This document shows, in pieces, positions 1 to 11,345 of a stretch of DNA of 64,000 nt. Within the stretch, counting starts at the first letter, position 1, and every line of letters starts with the position of its first letter. Source of the DNA: Acanthochromis polyacanthus (Eukaryota > Chordata > Actinopteri > Pomacentridae); the NCBI RefSeq assembly GCF_021347895.1, contig NC_067135.1, positions 25,290,441-25,354,440 of the forward strand. Direction: 5' to 3'. Below the pieces are notes generated by a model. The model saw nothing but the letters and a program-made list of their open reading frames with translations, had not been told where the DNA came from and made no database searches. The position numbers were made by a program, and so were the translations under genes.

Positions 1-331
1 TTGTCTAATCTGATTACAAACAGTTCCTCTAGTATTTTTGAAAATTGTGGAAGGACACCTGTCTGTAGTTGGAGAAAACATGTTTATCTCCATTTTTATA
101 AAGTCGAACTACTTTGGCTATTTTCATATTCTCAGGAAATACCCTTGTTGAAAATGACAAATTGCAAATGTACGTAAATGGTTCAATAACCAGTTCAATT
201 ATATTTTTTACGAATATCATATCTATTCCGACACAGTCAGTGGATCCTTTACCCTCACAAGTTTTTACAAGATTCAGTATTTCGTCTTTTCCTACCTTAC
301 CAAGAAAAATACTATCCACATTATCCAGGTC
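1..331 (-). pseudogene. LINE reverse-transcriptase fragment
   Basis: The minus-strand frame at 29-319 reads as the N-terminal part of a non-LTR retrotransposon reverse transcriptase. It contains a segment of the type 'KIAKVVRLYKNGDKH...NYRQVS', which corresponds to the conserved RT block where a foreign copy normally reads 'P(L/I)YK.GD...NYRPVS'. Both ends are missing: the window edge cuts one side, and the RTE-like LINE starting near 332 interrupts the other. Substitutions in the conserved block (RQVS for RPVS) and the stop just after it suggest a dead copy. The exact LINE clade is not settled; it resembles the fragment at 60182-60760. Confidence 0.6.
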
Positions 332-732
332 CAGGAGACCAGGTGGAAAGGTAGTAAAGCTAGAAGTTTAGTAGCAGGGTTCAAGTTGTTCTATCATGGT
401 ATAGATAGGAAGAGAAATGGAGTAGGAGTTACCTTGAAGGAAGAGTTTGTTAGGAATGTCCTGGAGGTAAAAAGAGTGTCAGATCGAGTGATGAGCCTGA
501 AGCTAGAAATCGAAGGTGTGATGTTCAATGTTGTTAGTGGGTATGCTCCATAGGTAGGATGTGAGCTGGAGGAGAAGCAGAAATTCTGGTTGGACCTTGA
601 TGAAGTGATGCAGAGCATCCCTAGAAGTGAGAGAGTTGTCATTGGTGCAGACTTCAATGGACATGTTGGTGCGGGAAACAGAGATGATGAGGAGGTCATG
701 GGCAGGTTTGGTATCCAGGAGAGGAAGGACAG

Positions 733-1965
733 ATGGTGGTTGACTTTGCAAAAAGGATGGAAATGGCTGGAGTGAATACTTTCTTCCAGAAGAGGCAGGA
801 ACATAGGGTGACCTATAAGAGTGGAGGTAGGAGCACACAGGTAGACGACATCTTGTGTACACGGTGTAATCTGAAGGAGATCAGTGACTGCAAAGTAGTG
901 GTAGATGAGAGTGTAGCCAAACAGCATAGGATGGTGGTGTGTAGGATGACCCTGGTGGTGAAGAAGATGAAGAGGGCAAAGGCAGAGCAGAGGACCAAAT
1001 GGTGGAAGCTGAAAAAGGAAGAGCGTTGTATGACTTTCAGGAAAGAGTTGAGACAGGCTTTGGATGGTCAGGAGGTGCTTCCAGATGACTGGACAACTAC
1101 AGCAGATGTGATCAGGGAGACAGGTCGGAGAGTACTTGGTGTGTCATCTGGAAGGAAAGGAGATAAGGAGACTTGGTGGTGGAATGAGGAGGTGCAGGAG
1201 TGGATCCAGAGAAAGAGGTTAGCTAAGAAGAAGTGGGATACTGAGAGGACTGAAGAGAGTAGACAGGAGTACAAGGAGATGCAGCGTAAGGTGAAAGTAG
1301 AGGTGGCAAAGGCCAAACAAGGGGCTTACGATGACTTGTATTCTAGGTTGGACAGTAAGGAGGGACGGACTGACCTGTATAGGTTGGCAAGGCAGAGAGA
1401 CAGAGATGGGAAGGATGTGCAGCAGGTTAGGGTGATAAAGGATAAGGATGGAAGTGTGTTAACAGGTGCCAATAGTGTGATGGGAAGATGGAAAGAGTAC
1501 TTTGAAGAGTTGATGAATGAGGAAAATGAGAGAGAACGAAGAGTAGAAGAGGTGACTGTTGTGGACCAGGAAGTAGCCAAGATTAGTAAGGATGAAGTGA
1601 GGAGGGCATTGAAGAGGATGAAGAGTGGAAAAGCACTTGGTCCTGATGATATACCTGTGGAGGTATGGAAGTGTCTCGGAGAGGTAGCAGTAGAGTTTTT
1701 GACTGGGTTGTTCAACAGGATCTTAGACAGTGAGAAGATGCCCGAGGAATGGAGGAGAAGTGTGCTGGTGCCCATCTTTAAGAACAAGGGAGATGTGCAG
1801 AGTTGTGGCAACTACAGAGGAATAAAGCTGATGAGCCACACGATGAAGCTATGGGAAAGAGCAGTTGAAGCTAGACTAAGGGCAGAGGTGAACATCTGTG
1901 AGCAGCAGTATGGTTTCATGCCAAGAAAGAGTACAACAGATGCAATACTTGCTCTAGGATGTTGA
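733..1965 (+). pseudogene. LINE ORF: endonuclease end, linker and RT start
   Basis: This 410-codon open stretch is the largest intact part of the RTE-like polyprotein. It begins in the last part of the APE endonuclease (TYKSGG...STQVDDIL, near residues 30-45), continues through a basic linker rich in K, R and E, and ends in the RT fingers, where 'KALGPDDIPVEVWK' and 'NYRGIKLMSHTMKLWE' are recognisable RT blocks. The frame is lost just after 'KSTTDAILAL'. The next ORF (1959-2318) continues the RT in another frame, so about one base was lost here. Confidence 0.8.
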
Positions 1966-3035
1966 TAGAGAAGTCCAGAGAAGGTCAGAAGGAGCTGCAT
2001 TGTCTCTTTGTAGATCTAGAGAAAGCTTATGACAGGGTGCCCAGAGAGGAACTGTGGTTTTGTATGAGGAAGTCTGGAGTGGCAGAGAAGTATGTTAGAG
2101 TGGTGCAGGACATGTATGAGGACTGTAAGACAGTGGTGAGGTATGCTGTAGGTGTGACAGAGGAGTTCAAGGTGGAGGTGGGACTACATCAGGGATCAGC
2201 TCTGAGCCCCTTCTTGTTTGCTGTGGTGATGGACAGGATGACAGACGAGGTTAGACAGGAGTCTCCATGGACTATGATGTTTGCAGATGACATTGTGATC
2301 TGTAGTGAGAGCAGGTAACAGGTGGAGGAGAAGCGAGAGGCATGGAGGTCTGCCCTGGAAAGGAGAGGAATGAAGGTTAGCCGCAGTAAGACGGAGTATC
2401 TGTGTGTGAATGAGAGGGACCCAAGTGGAAGAGTGAGGTTACAGGGAGAAGAGATCAAGAAGGTGGAGGATTTTAAGTACTTAGGGTCAACAGTCCAGAG
2501 CAATGGAGAGTATGGAAAAGAGGTGAAGAAGCGTGTACAGGCAGGCTGGAACGCCTGGAGAAAAGTGTCAGGTGTGATGTGTGATAGAAGAGTTTCAGCT
2601 AAAATGAAAGGAAAGGTTTACAAAACTGTGGTGAGACCAGCCATGTTGTTTGGTCTGGAGACAGTGTCCCTGAGGAAAAGACAGGAGGCAGAGCTGGAGG
2701 TAGCAGAACTGAAGATGTTGCGGTTCTCTTTGGGAGTGACCAGGATGGATAGGATCAGGAATGAGTACATCAGAGGGACAGCACATGTTAGAGGCTTTGG
2801 AGATAAAGTCAGAGAGGCCAGACTGAGATGGTTCGGACATGTCCAGAGGAGAGAGAGTGAATATATTGGTAGAAGGATGCTGAGTTTCCCACTGCCAGGC
2901 AGGAGGCCTAGAGGAAGACCAAAGAGGAGGTTTATGGATGTGGTTAAAGAGGACATGAAGGTAGTTGGTGTGAGAGAAGAGGATGCAGAAGACAGGGTTA
3001 GATGGAGGCAATTGATTCGCTGTGGCAACCCCTGA
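1959..3035 (+). pseudogene. LINE ORF: RT palm/thumb and C-terminal domain
   Basis: Two blocks in the same frame, 1959-2318 and 2322-3035, are separated only by a TAA where a sense codon is expected. The first holds the RT palm ('LFVDLEKAYDRVPREELW', then 'GLHQGSALSPFLF' and 'MMFADDIVI'). The second holds the thumb and a C-terminal basic region ending 'RWRQLIRCGNP'. The order and spacing are those of a normal non-LTR reverse transcriptase, so this is a nonsense-broken copy of an ordinary LINE protein. Confidence 0.8.
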
Positions 3036-3073
3036 AGGGAAAAGCCGAAAGGAAAAGAAGAAGAAGAAGAAGA

Positions 3074-3354
3074 CATCACAGAGCAATCTTCAGATTCAAA
3101 GACAAAGTGTTTATTCCATGCAGCACAGGTCAAAACACTCTGAGAGATATCCCGGGGTAAATCTGTCTGTGCCCTCCGATGCCCTGGCATTTATACTTTT
3201 TGGCTCTGAGGTTCCACGCCCCAGGTCCATCCTTCTTTGTTTGTGACAAGTGTCAATGACCTTGACACCATTAGATCAATTATTCTCTTTCTAATGGTGT
3301 CTGCACCCCTTGTTTTTCCTGAAAACTAATAATAGTTGGGCAGCTGCACCAGGA
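3074..3354. other. Unassigned spacer
   Basis: This stretch lies between the LINE tail and the first TRIM duplicon. I recognise no gene in it. It is moderately CT-rich and contains the near-repeat 'gacaccattagatc...tctaatggtgtc' (about 3262-3301), which could form a short hairpin. Confidence 0.4.
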
Positions 3355-5011
3355 TATACACAATAACTTAAACTAAATGAAACCCTGATCCCCGTATGAT
3401 GTCAGAGCTCTTGGTCTGGTCCATGAGAGGGACTTCACCATAAAGCCCTGCTCCACCCTCAGCCCCATCTTTTGTCTGTCCACACAGGAAATGCCATGCA
3501 GAAGCCAGGTAACTCAAACAAAGGAGAAATGAATTACCACAAACAAATAGCAAATAGCAAAATGATGAAAAAATGTAAACTAAAAGTGCGTGCTAATAAA
3601 CCAATTTTAAACAAGCCGTGTGTTGTAATTTAAGAGACTGCAACTCAAAATAACTCAACATGTGACAATGGTGTTTGTGGGTGAGTAGATGCTACAACCT
3701 TTTGTGTGGCTGTGGGCATGGTCATCACACATGGTTTCAATGCAAATGGAGGGACCTCTGTCAATCTTTCCAACATAATCCACTGAATCTGTAGACACCA
3801 TCATTCTTCTGCACATAATGGTTGCAGAGATATGAAGCAATATGATTGTGTGTCATTTTTCAGCTACTTTTTATGGATGTGTGACAAATTTCCATAGAAC
3901 AGCATTAAAAAAAAGATATTTATAAAATCACATATTATAGATATTGGCATCAGAATTTAAAACCCATGGCATCACATTAATGTGCCAAAGTTTGTCGCTT
4001 TGAGTCTCTGCTTCACTCATGGAAAATCTCTCTGCATCCATGTTGCTTTGATTCCTGAATTGCACTTTTTAAAGCATCACGGTTGGATATTTCAGTCTCT
4101 TTCTAATTTGAATCTGCAAGTTTGAGCTTGTCTAACTTGGTAGCAGCTCATCAGAGAGGAGAACATAATGCCTTTAACCCGTTAGACTATTTTTTTCCTT
4201 ACCAGTTTAATGAGTGTAACTGTTGTGTGTGTGTGAGAGAGACAGACATGCTTGTGAGAGATATTTTCATGTATAACCAAACATTCCTTCTCTTTAATAC
4301 AAATAGAACATTTCTGAAGCATTCTTAAAGTACATAGCTTTATTTAATTTTCAAATACAGTTTAATTGTACAATCCAACAATCATTGTGATTTTAATTAT
4401 TAGCAAATAGTCGAAGCAAAACAGAAAAATGCACATTCAAATCTTAAAGAATTCATATTCCCTTTTTGTATTTGAACATTTAAAATCCAAAACCCAAAGA
4501 AGTTATTGTCATATGTGATAAAATGTTCATGATTCAGAAGATGGAAGCAGACAAACAAAGACAGTTACAAATGAATCAGTTTCATCATCATCTGACTGAC
4601 TAATCACCACAGCTCCAATGTGTTTCTACATTTGAATCAATGACAGTCATCAGGAAAACCCTCTACAACAACTAGACAGTAAGCACAAAATTTAAGACAT
4701 GCTATACATGAAGAGCAGTATCGCTGGAACCTATCTGAATCTGAGTCACAGCAAAAGGCAAACAAAGTTATTGATGTACAACATGTAAATGTAGCTAATC
4801 ACTGGAATATGACTGCAATATTTTCTTTTGGAAGACACTTTGATCTGTCACACTAACTCATATTTGTTACTTAGCACTACTTCTGTCGTTTTCACCACAA
4901 TAACAAAACAAAAAAACACACAAAAGCAGCATTTTTTCTATAATAAATGTATTCAATTTATCTGTTAAAATGTCAAAGATCCTTCCAAATACTGCAGAAG
5001 TAGACTTTATA

Positions 5012-5743
5012 TCATGCATCTAAATCAGGCCTGAACATGGACAGACCCTCAGACACTGGAATTACTCGATTGAGTTTAATGAACTTAGCAGTGTTGTCAA
5101 TGTGCCAAAGAGAAAGCCCAGCAAGTAGAGGCTCAGTGAATGTGGTCTGGACTCTGTGTAGGAGAGTCATGGTTTTAGAGACGCTGTAGAAAGACAGAAT
5201 ACCTGCACTGTGATCCAGATAGATGCCGATTCTGGAGGACCGAGGACCTGAGAGGAGAGTTTTCACTCTGTTGTGCAAAAATTTATATTCGCCTGTGTAA
5301 CAACGTAAAGCCCAAGATTTGTTGTTGAATCCAAATTGACATTTTTCTGATCTCCCTTCTCTGCTGATGTTCTTGTATGCGACTGCGACCTCAGTTCCTC
5401 CTCCGCTCCACTCCACCTCCCAGTAGTAACGTCCAGTCAGACTCTCTTGACTCAGGACCTGCTCACATTCAGTGAATCTGTCCAGATGATCAGGATAAGA
5501 CTGAGAATCTTCCATTAATGTTACTTTTCTGTTCCCCTCAGATAAAAACATGCATCTGTACGCTGTGTTTGGATCCAGAGTGATTTGTCGTGCATATTGT
5601 AAGAATCCAGCTCTGGTCGTTGGTTCTGGTTGCGAGTCTGACAGAGGAACATCTGGTTGAGCCTCTGCCATTGAGATGTCTGTTCTGCTGTCCCTCAGAA
5701 TGTCCTGTATTTGGTCTCTGAGCTCTTTCACAGCTTCTGTCAC
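5012..5743 (-). pseudogene. PRY-SPRY (B30.2) domain ORF, copy 1
   Basis: This is the C-terminal ligand-binding domain of the TRIM-like pseudogene. About 45 residues of linker come first, then PRY ('TLDPNTAYRCMFLSEGNRKV', 'YPDHLDRFTECEQVLS') and SPRY ('LTGRYYWEVEWSGGG', 'WALRCYTGEYKFLHN', 'RIGIYLDHSAGILSFYSV', 'FTEPLLAGLSLW'). The frame is open for 243 codons to a TAA-equivalent end at 5012, and it extends upstream in frame into the coiled coil across a TGA. It differs from copy 2 at only a few residues (Y/C, I/F and L/R), which indicates a recent duplication or gene conversion. Confidence 0.85.
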
Positions 5744-6091
5744 CTCATCAAAGCGTCTCCGAGGATGAATGTTGATTCTGGATGAGTGTGCGGACTCACT
5801 GTGTGCTCACACTGAGGGGTAGTTGAGGACAAACTGGGTGTGATCCGGTGTATCTGACAGCTTCTTCAGCTCAGCGTCTTTTCTCTTCAGATCTCTGATC
5901 TCCTGCTCCCACTTCTTCTGAAACTCTTGGACTTGACTCACTTTAGTCTCCTGCTGGGATCTGATCTGCTGCTTCGCATCAAAGCTTCTTTTCTGCATGA
6001 GCAGATGTTCTCCTGGAGGTTCTTGGAGGGCTCCACCAGCTGGTGTTTCTTAAATGGAGGTGAATCATAATGAGGTTGGAGGTGTTGCTCA

Positions 6092-7001
6092 TGTGACCGG
6101 CTGATTAGCCGTCATACCATACAGCTGTGGGGCGGAACTAATTGGCTTAGCCGTTGCAGCCAGGGGGGTTAAATTGAGTGACAGACGTAGCACTAGTACA
6201 CTCTTGGAACAGGTACGTGCTGTATAGCATGCAAAATGCTGGTAAGCTGTGAGTTTTGTATTAATACTGTTTGTTGTTTTAAGAGCAGCGTTTTGCAGCT
6301 GTGGTCCAGAGTCTGCCGACGGTGTCGTGTGTTTGTAGGGTCAGACAGCCGAGGTAACCAAAATGTTTGCTTATGTTTATTGTAATCGTTATATTGCTTT
6401 ATTGTGGTTAATTATTTCTTGTTTCATTACAGTTTTGCCTCTGTTGCCTTGTTTTATTGGGGTTTATCTTGGTTGGGTTTTCTTTTCCTGTTAGTTTCTA
6501 GTTGTTTTGCCTCAGTTTGTCTGGTTTTAGTTTCACTTTCCTCCAGTGTGTTTTGTTTTCTTTTAGGTTGCCATGGCTGTGCTCTTTGACTCAGTTAAAT
6601 GGATTTCTCCCTTCCATAGCTTTGTAGGGTTCATGTGACCTCCAGTTTTAATCACTGACTATATTAACATTAGTGTGTCTTTAGGTTGCTGTGGCAGTGT
6701 CTTCTGGCTCAGTCAGGTTTCTTCACTACATAGCTTTGCAGGGTTTGTGTGACTTATTTTTATTTTTTTTTAAGTCTTAATGAATGTTTATATTGTGTTG
6801 AATACATTTTTGTAAATAAAATTGTATTTATATTTTTCCATACAGTCAACTTTGTTTTCATTTGTGTGCTTCCCTGTGTTGGGAGTAGGGGAACCCTCTG
6901 TTGAGAGGCAGTATTAACATTCCCAGGGTGAAAGTCCTGAGGTGGTGTCGATTCAGTGTGTTGAAAACCAGAAGGCCCTCACCAGTCCTATCTTGGTTAC
7001 A
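6092..7001 (+). mobile_element. Solo LTR inside TRIM B-box region, copy 1
   Basis: A 910-bp insertion interrupts the TRIM frame between the 'SYC' of B-box 1 and the following 'EQHLQPHY' segment. On the plus strand it starts TGTGACCGGC and ends CTTGGTTACA, so it has the TG...CA ends of an LTR. It is flanked by a 4-bp duplication, CTCA (6088-6091 and 7002-7005). A polyadenylation signal AATAAA sits at 6817-6822, consistent with plus orientation. No internal coding region is present, so I call it a solo LTR. The same insertion, at the same point, is present in copy 2, so it predates the duplication. Confidence 0.75.
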
Positions 7002-7382
7002 CTCACAATAAGATGCCACACAACCTAAACAGGACTTGACAGCCATCATCTTCCTCCCAGTACAGACATCACAGGCCACATCTTCAGGTCCAGCATTGCA
7101 GAGATCAGCAGCAGCAGCTTGGACTCCAGTCTTCTTCAGCTCCTCCACTAACTCTGTAACATGACACTTTAGACCAGCTCAGGCCTTGATGTGAAAATCT
7201 TCCTGCACTGAGGGCAGCTGTAGATTCTCTTCCTGTCCTCTCCATCCCAGTGTGTTTTAATGCAGTTCATGCAGTAGCTGTGTCCACAGGAAATAGTCAC
7301 TGGATCCTTCAGTAGATCCAGACAGATGGAACAAGAAAGTTTCTCTGAATTCATCTGACTTCATCTCTGTGCCATTTCACCT

Positions 7383-7600
7383 CTCAGCAACCGCAAACAT
7401 GCACAGAGGTTTTACTACCTTCAAGGCAAACAAAAACATCACACATGAGACCACACCCAAACATGTCTATTTGCATGAGTTAGGTGTGTCAGGTTTTGTA
7501 CTTTGCAGGATTGTAATGACACCAATCCCTCAGCTGGCAGATTTGTAAAAGGGGAGGAGGCAGGAAATCTACCATCAGATCTGGACTCTGTTGGAGAGAA
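7383..7600 (-). promoter_or_regulatory. Conserved upstream block of the TRIM-like locus
   Basis: This block lies directly upstream of the RING exon and is clearly repeated at 22440-22680, where it was separated from its own RING exon by a retroviral insertion. It includes the shared string 'tccctcagctggcaga' and 'tcagatctggactctgttgg'. Its position suggests the 5' flank or promoter and 5' UTR of the TRIM gene. The regulatory role is inferred from position only. Confidence 0.4.
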
Positions 7601-7604
7601 GTGT

Positions 7605-8250
7605 TCATCACATTCAAGCTGATATTAAAACATTCTGTCAGCTACTTTGGCAGCATGTTCACCCAAAGTCTACAGATTTAAATCTGTGGTTTTCACTTCA
7701 TATTGTGGCTTCTTTAAATTGTATGTTTGAGCCATTCCTGTTGTTCTTCAGTTTTGGACTTGAGCAAAAAAGAAAAGCTGATAATCACTTGCATTATTTG
7801 TCAGTGAGATCCTCATCAGTTTAAGTTTACCCTAACCTGTTATGGTTCAAGGAAACACAGTTACTAGTTTGTCAATGTTCCTAGTTGGACTGTTAAGTGT
7901 GGAGCCACTTGTACACATTCACAGAGAATATGTCCAGTATATGCCCAGAATAAGCCTTACACCTGCCACCTGCAGTGTTAGATGTTTTGCTGACAGTCAG
8001 TAAAGGTTCTGCCTTTACTGACGCCAAGTCATGAAAAGGTCACTCAAGTAAAAATCCTGTATTTAAATCTAAATTTTAAAGTAAACAAGTTATCCACGGA
8101 ATATTCTGATTTATCTGTCTGCTGGCACAACACCATGGATTTGAAAACTGTCATATCTCTGCCACAAAACACATTATTGCATGGTGATGAGTGATATCAA
8201 AGTCTCTGGGAGAGAATAAATCTGAAAACCGTTTATTTTGTCACTCATAT
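7605..8250. other. Spacer without recognised gene
   Basis: A short patch near 7912-7945 matches copy 2 of the duplicon at 22768-22803. I see nothing else I can name in this interval. Confidence 0.4.
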
Positions 8251-8269
8251 TTAAGGCAAATGAAAAAAT

Positions 8270-8440
8270 AAAATTAAACAAAACCAAAATTAAATGAGAA
8301 TGACTATAAGGGGATGCAAAACCATGACAATATCAAATTAACACAAAAAATACCACAGAGACATAAAAAATCATGGAAAGGGCCAAAAAATGACTGCACA
8401 GAGATCCAAAATGAACTCGGACACAAAGTGTCCCAAATGA
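8270..8440. repeat. Degenerate 'ACAAAATGACC' repeat tract, left part
   Basis: The strand reads as loosely repeated units of the form 'caaaatgac(c)acaaagaga', here 'ccatgacaatatcaaattaacac...atgactgcacagagatccaaaatgaac'. The same tract resumes at about 10797 after the LINE, so the LINE appears to have inserted into it. Confidence 0.5.
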
Positions 8441-10797
8441 GTAACAAAAGAAAAACTATGGAGCTCCTCAGCTCCATACCACCAACAACACCTCTCCTCC
8501 CCCCACCCTCCACCACCTCTGGACTCCACATACAGTCTCCTTGTCACCCCCCACCACCATCACCCCCTCTCCTGTCATCCTCCTCCACCCCAAGCCTCTC
8601 CATAACAGCTGATCAGGTGAGAAGTGAGCTAAAAAAGATCAAGACCAGGAAAGCCGCAGGTCCTGATGGAATCGGCTCCAGACTCCTCAGAGACTGTGCA
8701 GACCAGCTCTGTCAGGTGCTGCTCCACATCTTCACACTGAGCCTGAGTCTGGAGAGGGTTCCTGTGTTGTGGAAGACTTCCTGCCTGGTTCCTTTCTCAA
8801 AGACCAGGAACCCCAGGGAGCCAAACCGCTTCAGACCTGTGGCACTCACTTCTCATCTGATGAAGACGATGGAGAGGATCATCCTCAGGAACCTACACCC
8901 CCAGGTGAGCCCACATCTAGACCCACTGCAGTTCGCTTACCAACCGAACATTGGAGTGGATGATGCAGTCGTCTATACCTGCTGCACAGATCGCTGACTC
9001 ACCTGGAGAACACGGGCAACACTGTGAGAGTCATGTTCTTTGACTTCTCCAGTGCTTTCAACACAATCCAGCCTTCTCTGCTCAGGGTGAAGCTGGAGGG
9101 AGCGGGAGTAGACTGTCACCTGGCTGCTTGGATCATCGACTACCTCACCAACAGACCACAGTACGTGAGGCTTCAGGACTGTGTTTCTGATGTAGTAGTC
9201 AGCAGCATGGGGGCCCCACAGGGGACAGTGCTGTCTCCCTTTCTCTTCATCCTGTACACATCGGACTTCCACTACAACTCTGGGAGCTGTCACCTCCAGA
9301 AACTCTCTGATGATACAGCCATTGTTGGGTGTGTGTCTGATGGGGACGAGCGGGAGTACAGGACAGTCATCTCTGACTTTGTCGACTGGTGTGAGCGAAA
9401 CCATCTGCAGCTCAACGCCAGTAAGATGAAGGAGATGACTATTGACTTCTGCAGGAGGAGGACACATCAGGCTGCACCGGTGAACATCCAGGGTTTGGAC
9501 ATTGAGATAGTGGCATAGACTGTATATATAGTGGACGTAGCATCTGGCTCCAGAATTGAAGCCAACCCGGAAGTGTCAAAAACTTGCAATATCACGCCGT
9601 CCGCTAGGGTTGGCTCCAAAAAACTTTTTCTCCATAGACCCCAATTCATTTTTGGAAAAAATTAAATTTGATACTGATTTTCTACAGCTCAGGATTTTTT
9701 TCCCGTTAGTTTTCATGGTCAAAATGAGAGATCAGGTGGCCGATCTTAAAATAAATCAATACTGAATTTTAAATAAATCGTTAAAGTTGGCGGAGCCAGG
9801 GGGCGTGGCTATACTTGATAGACAGCAACAGAAGCCTCTGCGGTAAAACGTGGGCGGGATAAGAGAGTTCTCAGCCAATCCTGCCCCTAGTTGCTCTCCG
9901 GTCCAGCCTGTTTGATGACGCTTTTTACGTCACTGGCTCCAAAAAATCCAAAACGGCGACCAGGAAGTAGCAAAATCCGGGCTTCATTTTCTCGGCGTTG
10001 AAACCAACGGGTGACGTCACGGTTAGTTTACGCCTGGATAGTGGACTCATACAAATACCTGGGTGTTCACCTCAACAAGAAACTGGACTGGTCACACAAC
10101 ACAGAGGTCCTGTACAAGAAGGGCCAAAGTCGTCTCCACCTGCTGAGGAGACTGAGGTCCTTTGGAGTGTGCAGGACTCTGCTCCGGACATTCTATGACT
10201 CTGTGGTAGCATCTGCTGTTTTCTATGCAGTGGTCTGCTGGGGAGCAGGGAGCACTGAAAGGGACAGAAAGAGACTGAACAGACTGGTGAGGAGGGCCGG
10301 TTCTGTGCTGGACTGTTCCATGGACTCCATAGAGGAGGTGGGTGAGAGGAGGATGTTGGCAAAGCTCACATCCATCATGGACAGTCCCTCTCACCCACTG
10401 CATGACACTGTGAAGTCTCTAAGCAGCTTTTTCAGCAGTAGATTGAGACACCGAATCTGCAAGAAGGAGCGCTATCGCAAATCATTCATTCCATCTGCTA
10501 TAAGACTTTATAACATCAGCATCACTGGCTGATGTTAACATAAAACTGGATTCTATCAAATCATCTTTCACCACATAATTTGCACAGTTCCTGCACTATT
10601 TGAATGTTTCTGTACTTTACATCACTCCTAATGCCACTTTTCCATCCTACACTCTTGAATTTACTGTGAATATTACCATGCTTATCATTATATTGTTGTT
10701 TATGGTTGTTTATTGTGCTGCTGTAACATGGGAAATTTCCCTGGACATAGAGAGTAATAAAGGATTATCTCATCTAATCTATCTTATCTTAAACGAT
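8441..10797 (+). mobile_element. L2-like LINE, 5'-truncated, with a nested insertion
   Basis: This is a non-LTR retrotransposon fragment in sense orientation. Its RT blocks are 'KTRKAAGPDGIGSRLLRD', 'RFRPVALTSHLMKTMER', 'FDFSSAFNTIQPSLL', 'GAPQGTVLSPFLF' and the catalytic 'LSDDTAIVG'. It continues after 10037 with 'SYKYLGVHLNKKLDW' and ends with 'SAIRLYNIS' and a 3' tail in ATCTTATCT-like repeats near 10770-10797. The endonuclease and ORF1 are absent. It is broken by a 2-bp frameshift near 8977 and by a 523-bp hAT-like insertion at 9514-10036. The L2 clade is assigned from the protein pattern and tail. Confidence 0.8.
9514..10036. mobile_element. hAT-like non-autonomous element in L2 ORF
   Basis: A 523-bp insertion splits the L2 reading frame. 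It begins CATAGACTGTATATA and ends GGTTAGTTTACGCCTG. It is flanked by a perfect 8-bp duplication, GATAGTGG (9506-9513 and 10037-10044). Removing the element and one duplication copy restores the LINE frame exactly across 'DIEIV|DSYKYLG', so this is a clean target-site duplication. Eight-base duplications are typical of hAT transposons. The terminal inverted repeat is weak and no transposase is present. Confidence 0.75.
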
Positions 10798-11345
10798 CAA
10801 AATGACATGCAAAAAAGATGCAAAGTGACCACAAAGAGAATGCATAACCACAAAAGATGCAAAATGATCAAAACGTGGTTTAAAAAAATCTTTAAAGCAA
10901 ATAAAATGACCACAGAGAGACACAAAATGATCCAAATATGACACAAGGGGGATGTGAAAAATAACTGAAACTTGATACAAAATGGCCTAGAAGAGATGTA
11001 AATGTCCCAAAATAAAATGTGAATGACCACAAGGAAATGCAAAATCATTGAAATGAGACACAAAATGACCAAAACAGGACCATAAACAATCATAGGGATG
11101 TGAAAACATCAGAGGCAAAAATGACCAACACTGCACATAAAAGTATTGCAAAGAGGTACAAAATGACCACAAAGAGACAAAATATACAAAGTGACTCACA
11201 AAAGAAATACAAAATGACATGCAAGAGAGATGCTAAGTGACCAAAAAAGGGAAAAAAGATCCAGAAAAGATGCAAAATGACCAAAATCTTATTTAAAAAA
11301 AAATCACGAAAGCAAACAAAATGACCACAGAGACACAAAAAGCTT
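10798..11345. repeat. Degenerate 'CAAAATGACCACAAAGAGA' repeat tract, right part
   Basis: About 550 bp of loosely repeated units of roughly 18-30 bp with the core 'aaaatgacc' and 'acaaagaga(c/t)'. It continues the tract to the left of the L2 LINE. A similar tract on the opposite strand ('tttttgtcattttgt') fills the hAT-like element at 24132-24984, so it may derive from the interior of such an element. The long ORFs across it are low-complexity and not genes. Confidence 0.6.

Larger units (their letters stand above)
332..3073 (+). mobile_element. RTE-like non-LTR retrotransposon, 5'-truncated and decayed
   Basis: This is a LINE in sense orientation. The reading frame starts mid-endonuclease at 332 (APE-type, with 'GADFNGHVG' near 637-663), passes through an RT domain (a 'FADD' catalytic box near 2280-2291) and ends with a C-terminal zone closing at TGA 3033-3035. 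After the stop comes a short tail that ends in an AAG/GAA repeat (about 3050-3073), which is how RTE elements usually terminate. The 5' end is truncated, as is usual for target-primed insertion. The copy is dead: TAG at 551-553, a frameshift near 733, a further frameshift near 1955-1965 and TAA at 2316-2318. RTE is my clade assignment from the overall pattern of the protein and the 3' tail. Confidence 0.85.
5012..7363 (-). pseudogene. TRIM16/finTRIM-like pseudogene, copy 1
   Basis: TRIM proteins are RING-type E3 ubiquitin ligases, many acting in innate immunity. Read on the minus strand, this locus gives a RING finger (7354-7169, C-X2-C...CGHSYC...CPQC), a B-box 1-type segment (about 7100-7010, CDVC...CLGC...SYC), then, after an inserted LTR, a remnant 'KKHQLVEPSKNLQENICS' (about 6060-6005), a coiled coil (5998-5810) and a PRY-SPRY domain (5743-5012). 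B-box 2 and the first part of the coiled coil are missing. Breaks are a frameshift after the RING near 7170, the LTR, a frameshift near 6000 and an in-frame TGA at 5809-5807. No intron is needed between coiled coil and SPRY: they share a frame. The 243-codon SPRY frame is intact, but the locus as a whole cannot make a full TRIM protein. Confidence 0.85.
3355..7945 (-). repeat. Tandem duplicon copy 1 (TRIM-like locus)
   Basis: This segment is nearly identical to the one starting at about 12226. Matching blocks are 3355-4328 with 12226-13210, 4325-6440 with 13739-15850, 6940-7360 with 17037-17445, 7383-7600 with 22440-22680, and a short block near 7912-7945 with 22768-22803. Copy 1 is the compact version. 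Copy 2 carries at least three later insertions. The duplicon contains one TRIM-like pseudogene on the minus strand with its upstream region. Confidence 0.85.

Noticed and set aside
5012..5743. Reading the 243-codon SPRY frame as a complete gene
   Set aside because: The true frame extends upstream through a TGA into the coiled coil, and the RING part is cut off by an LTR and frameshifts. The apparent start is a GTG/ATG within the linker, not a gene start.
10797..11338. Minus-strand hydrophobic frames of 60-98 codons
   Set aside because: Same reason: these are shadows of the degenerate ACAAAATGACC repeat tract.
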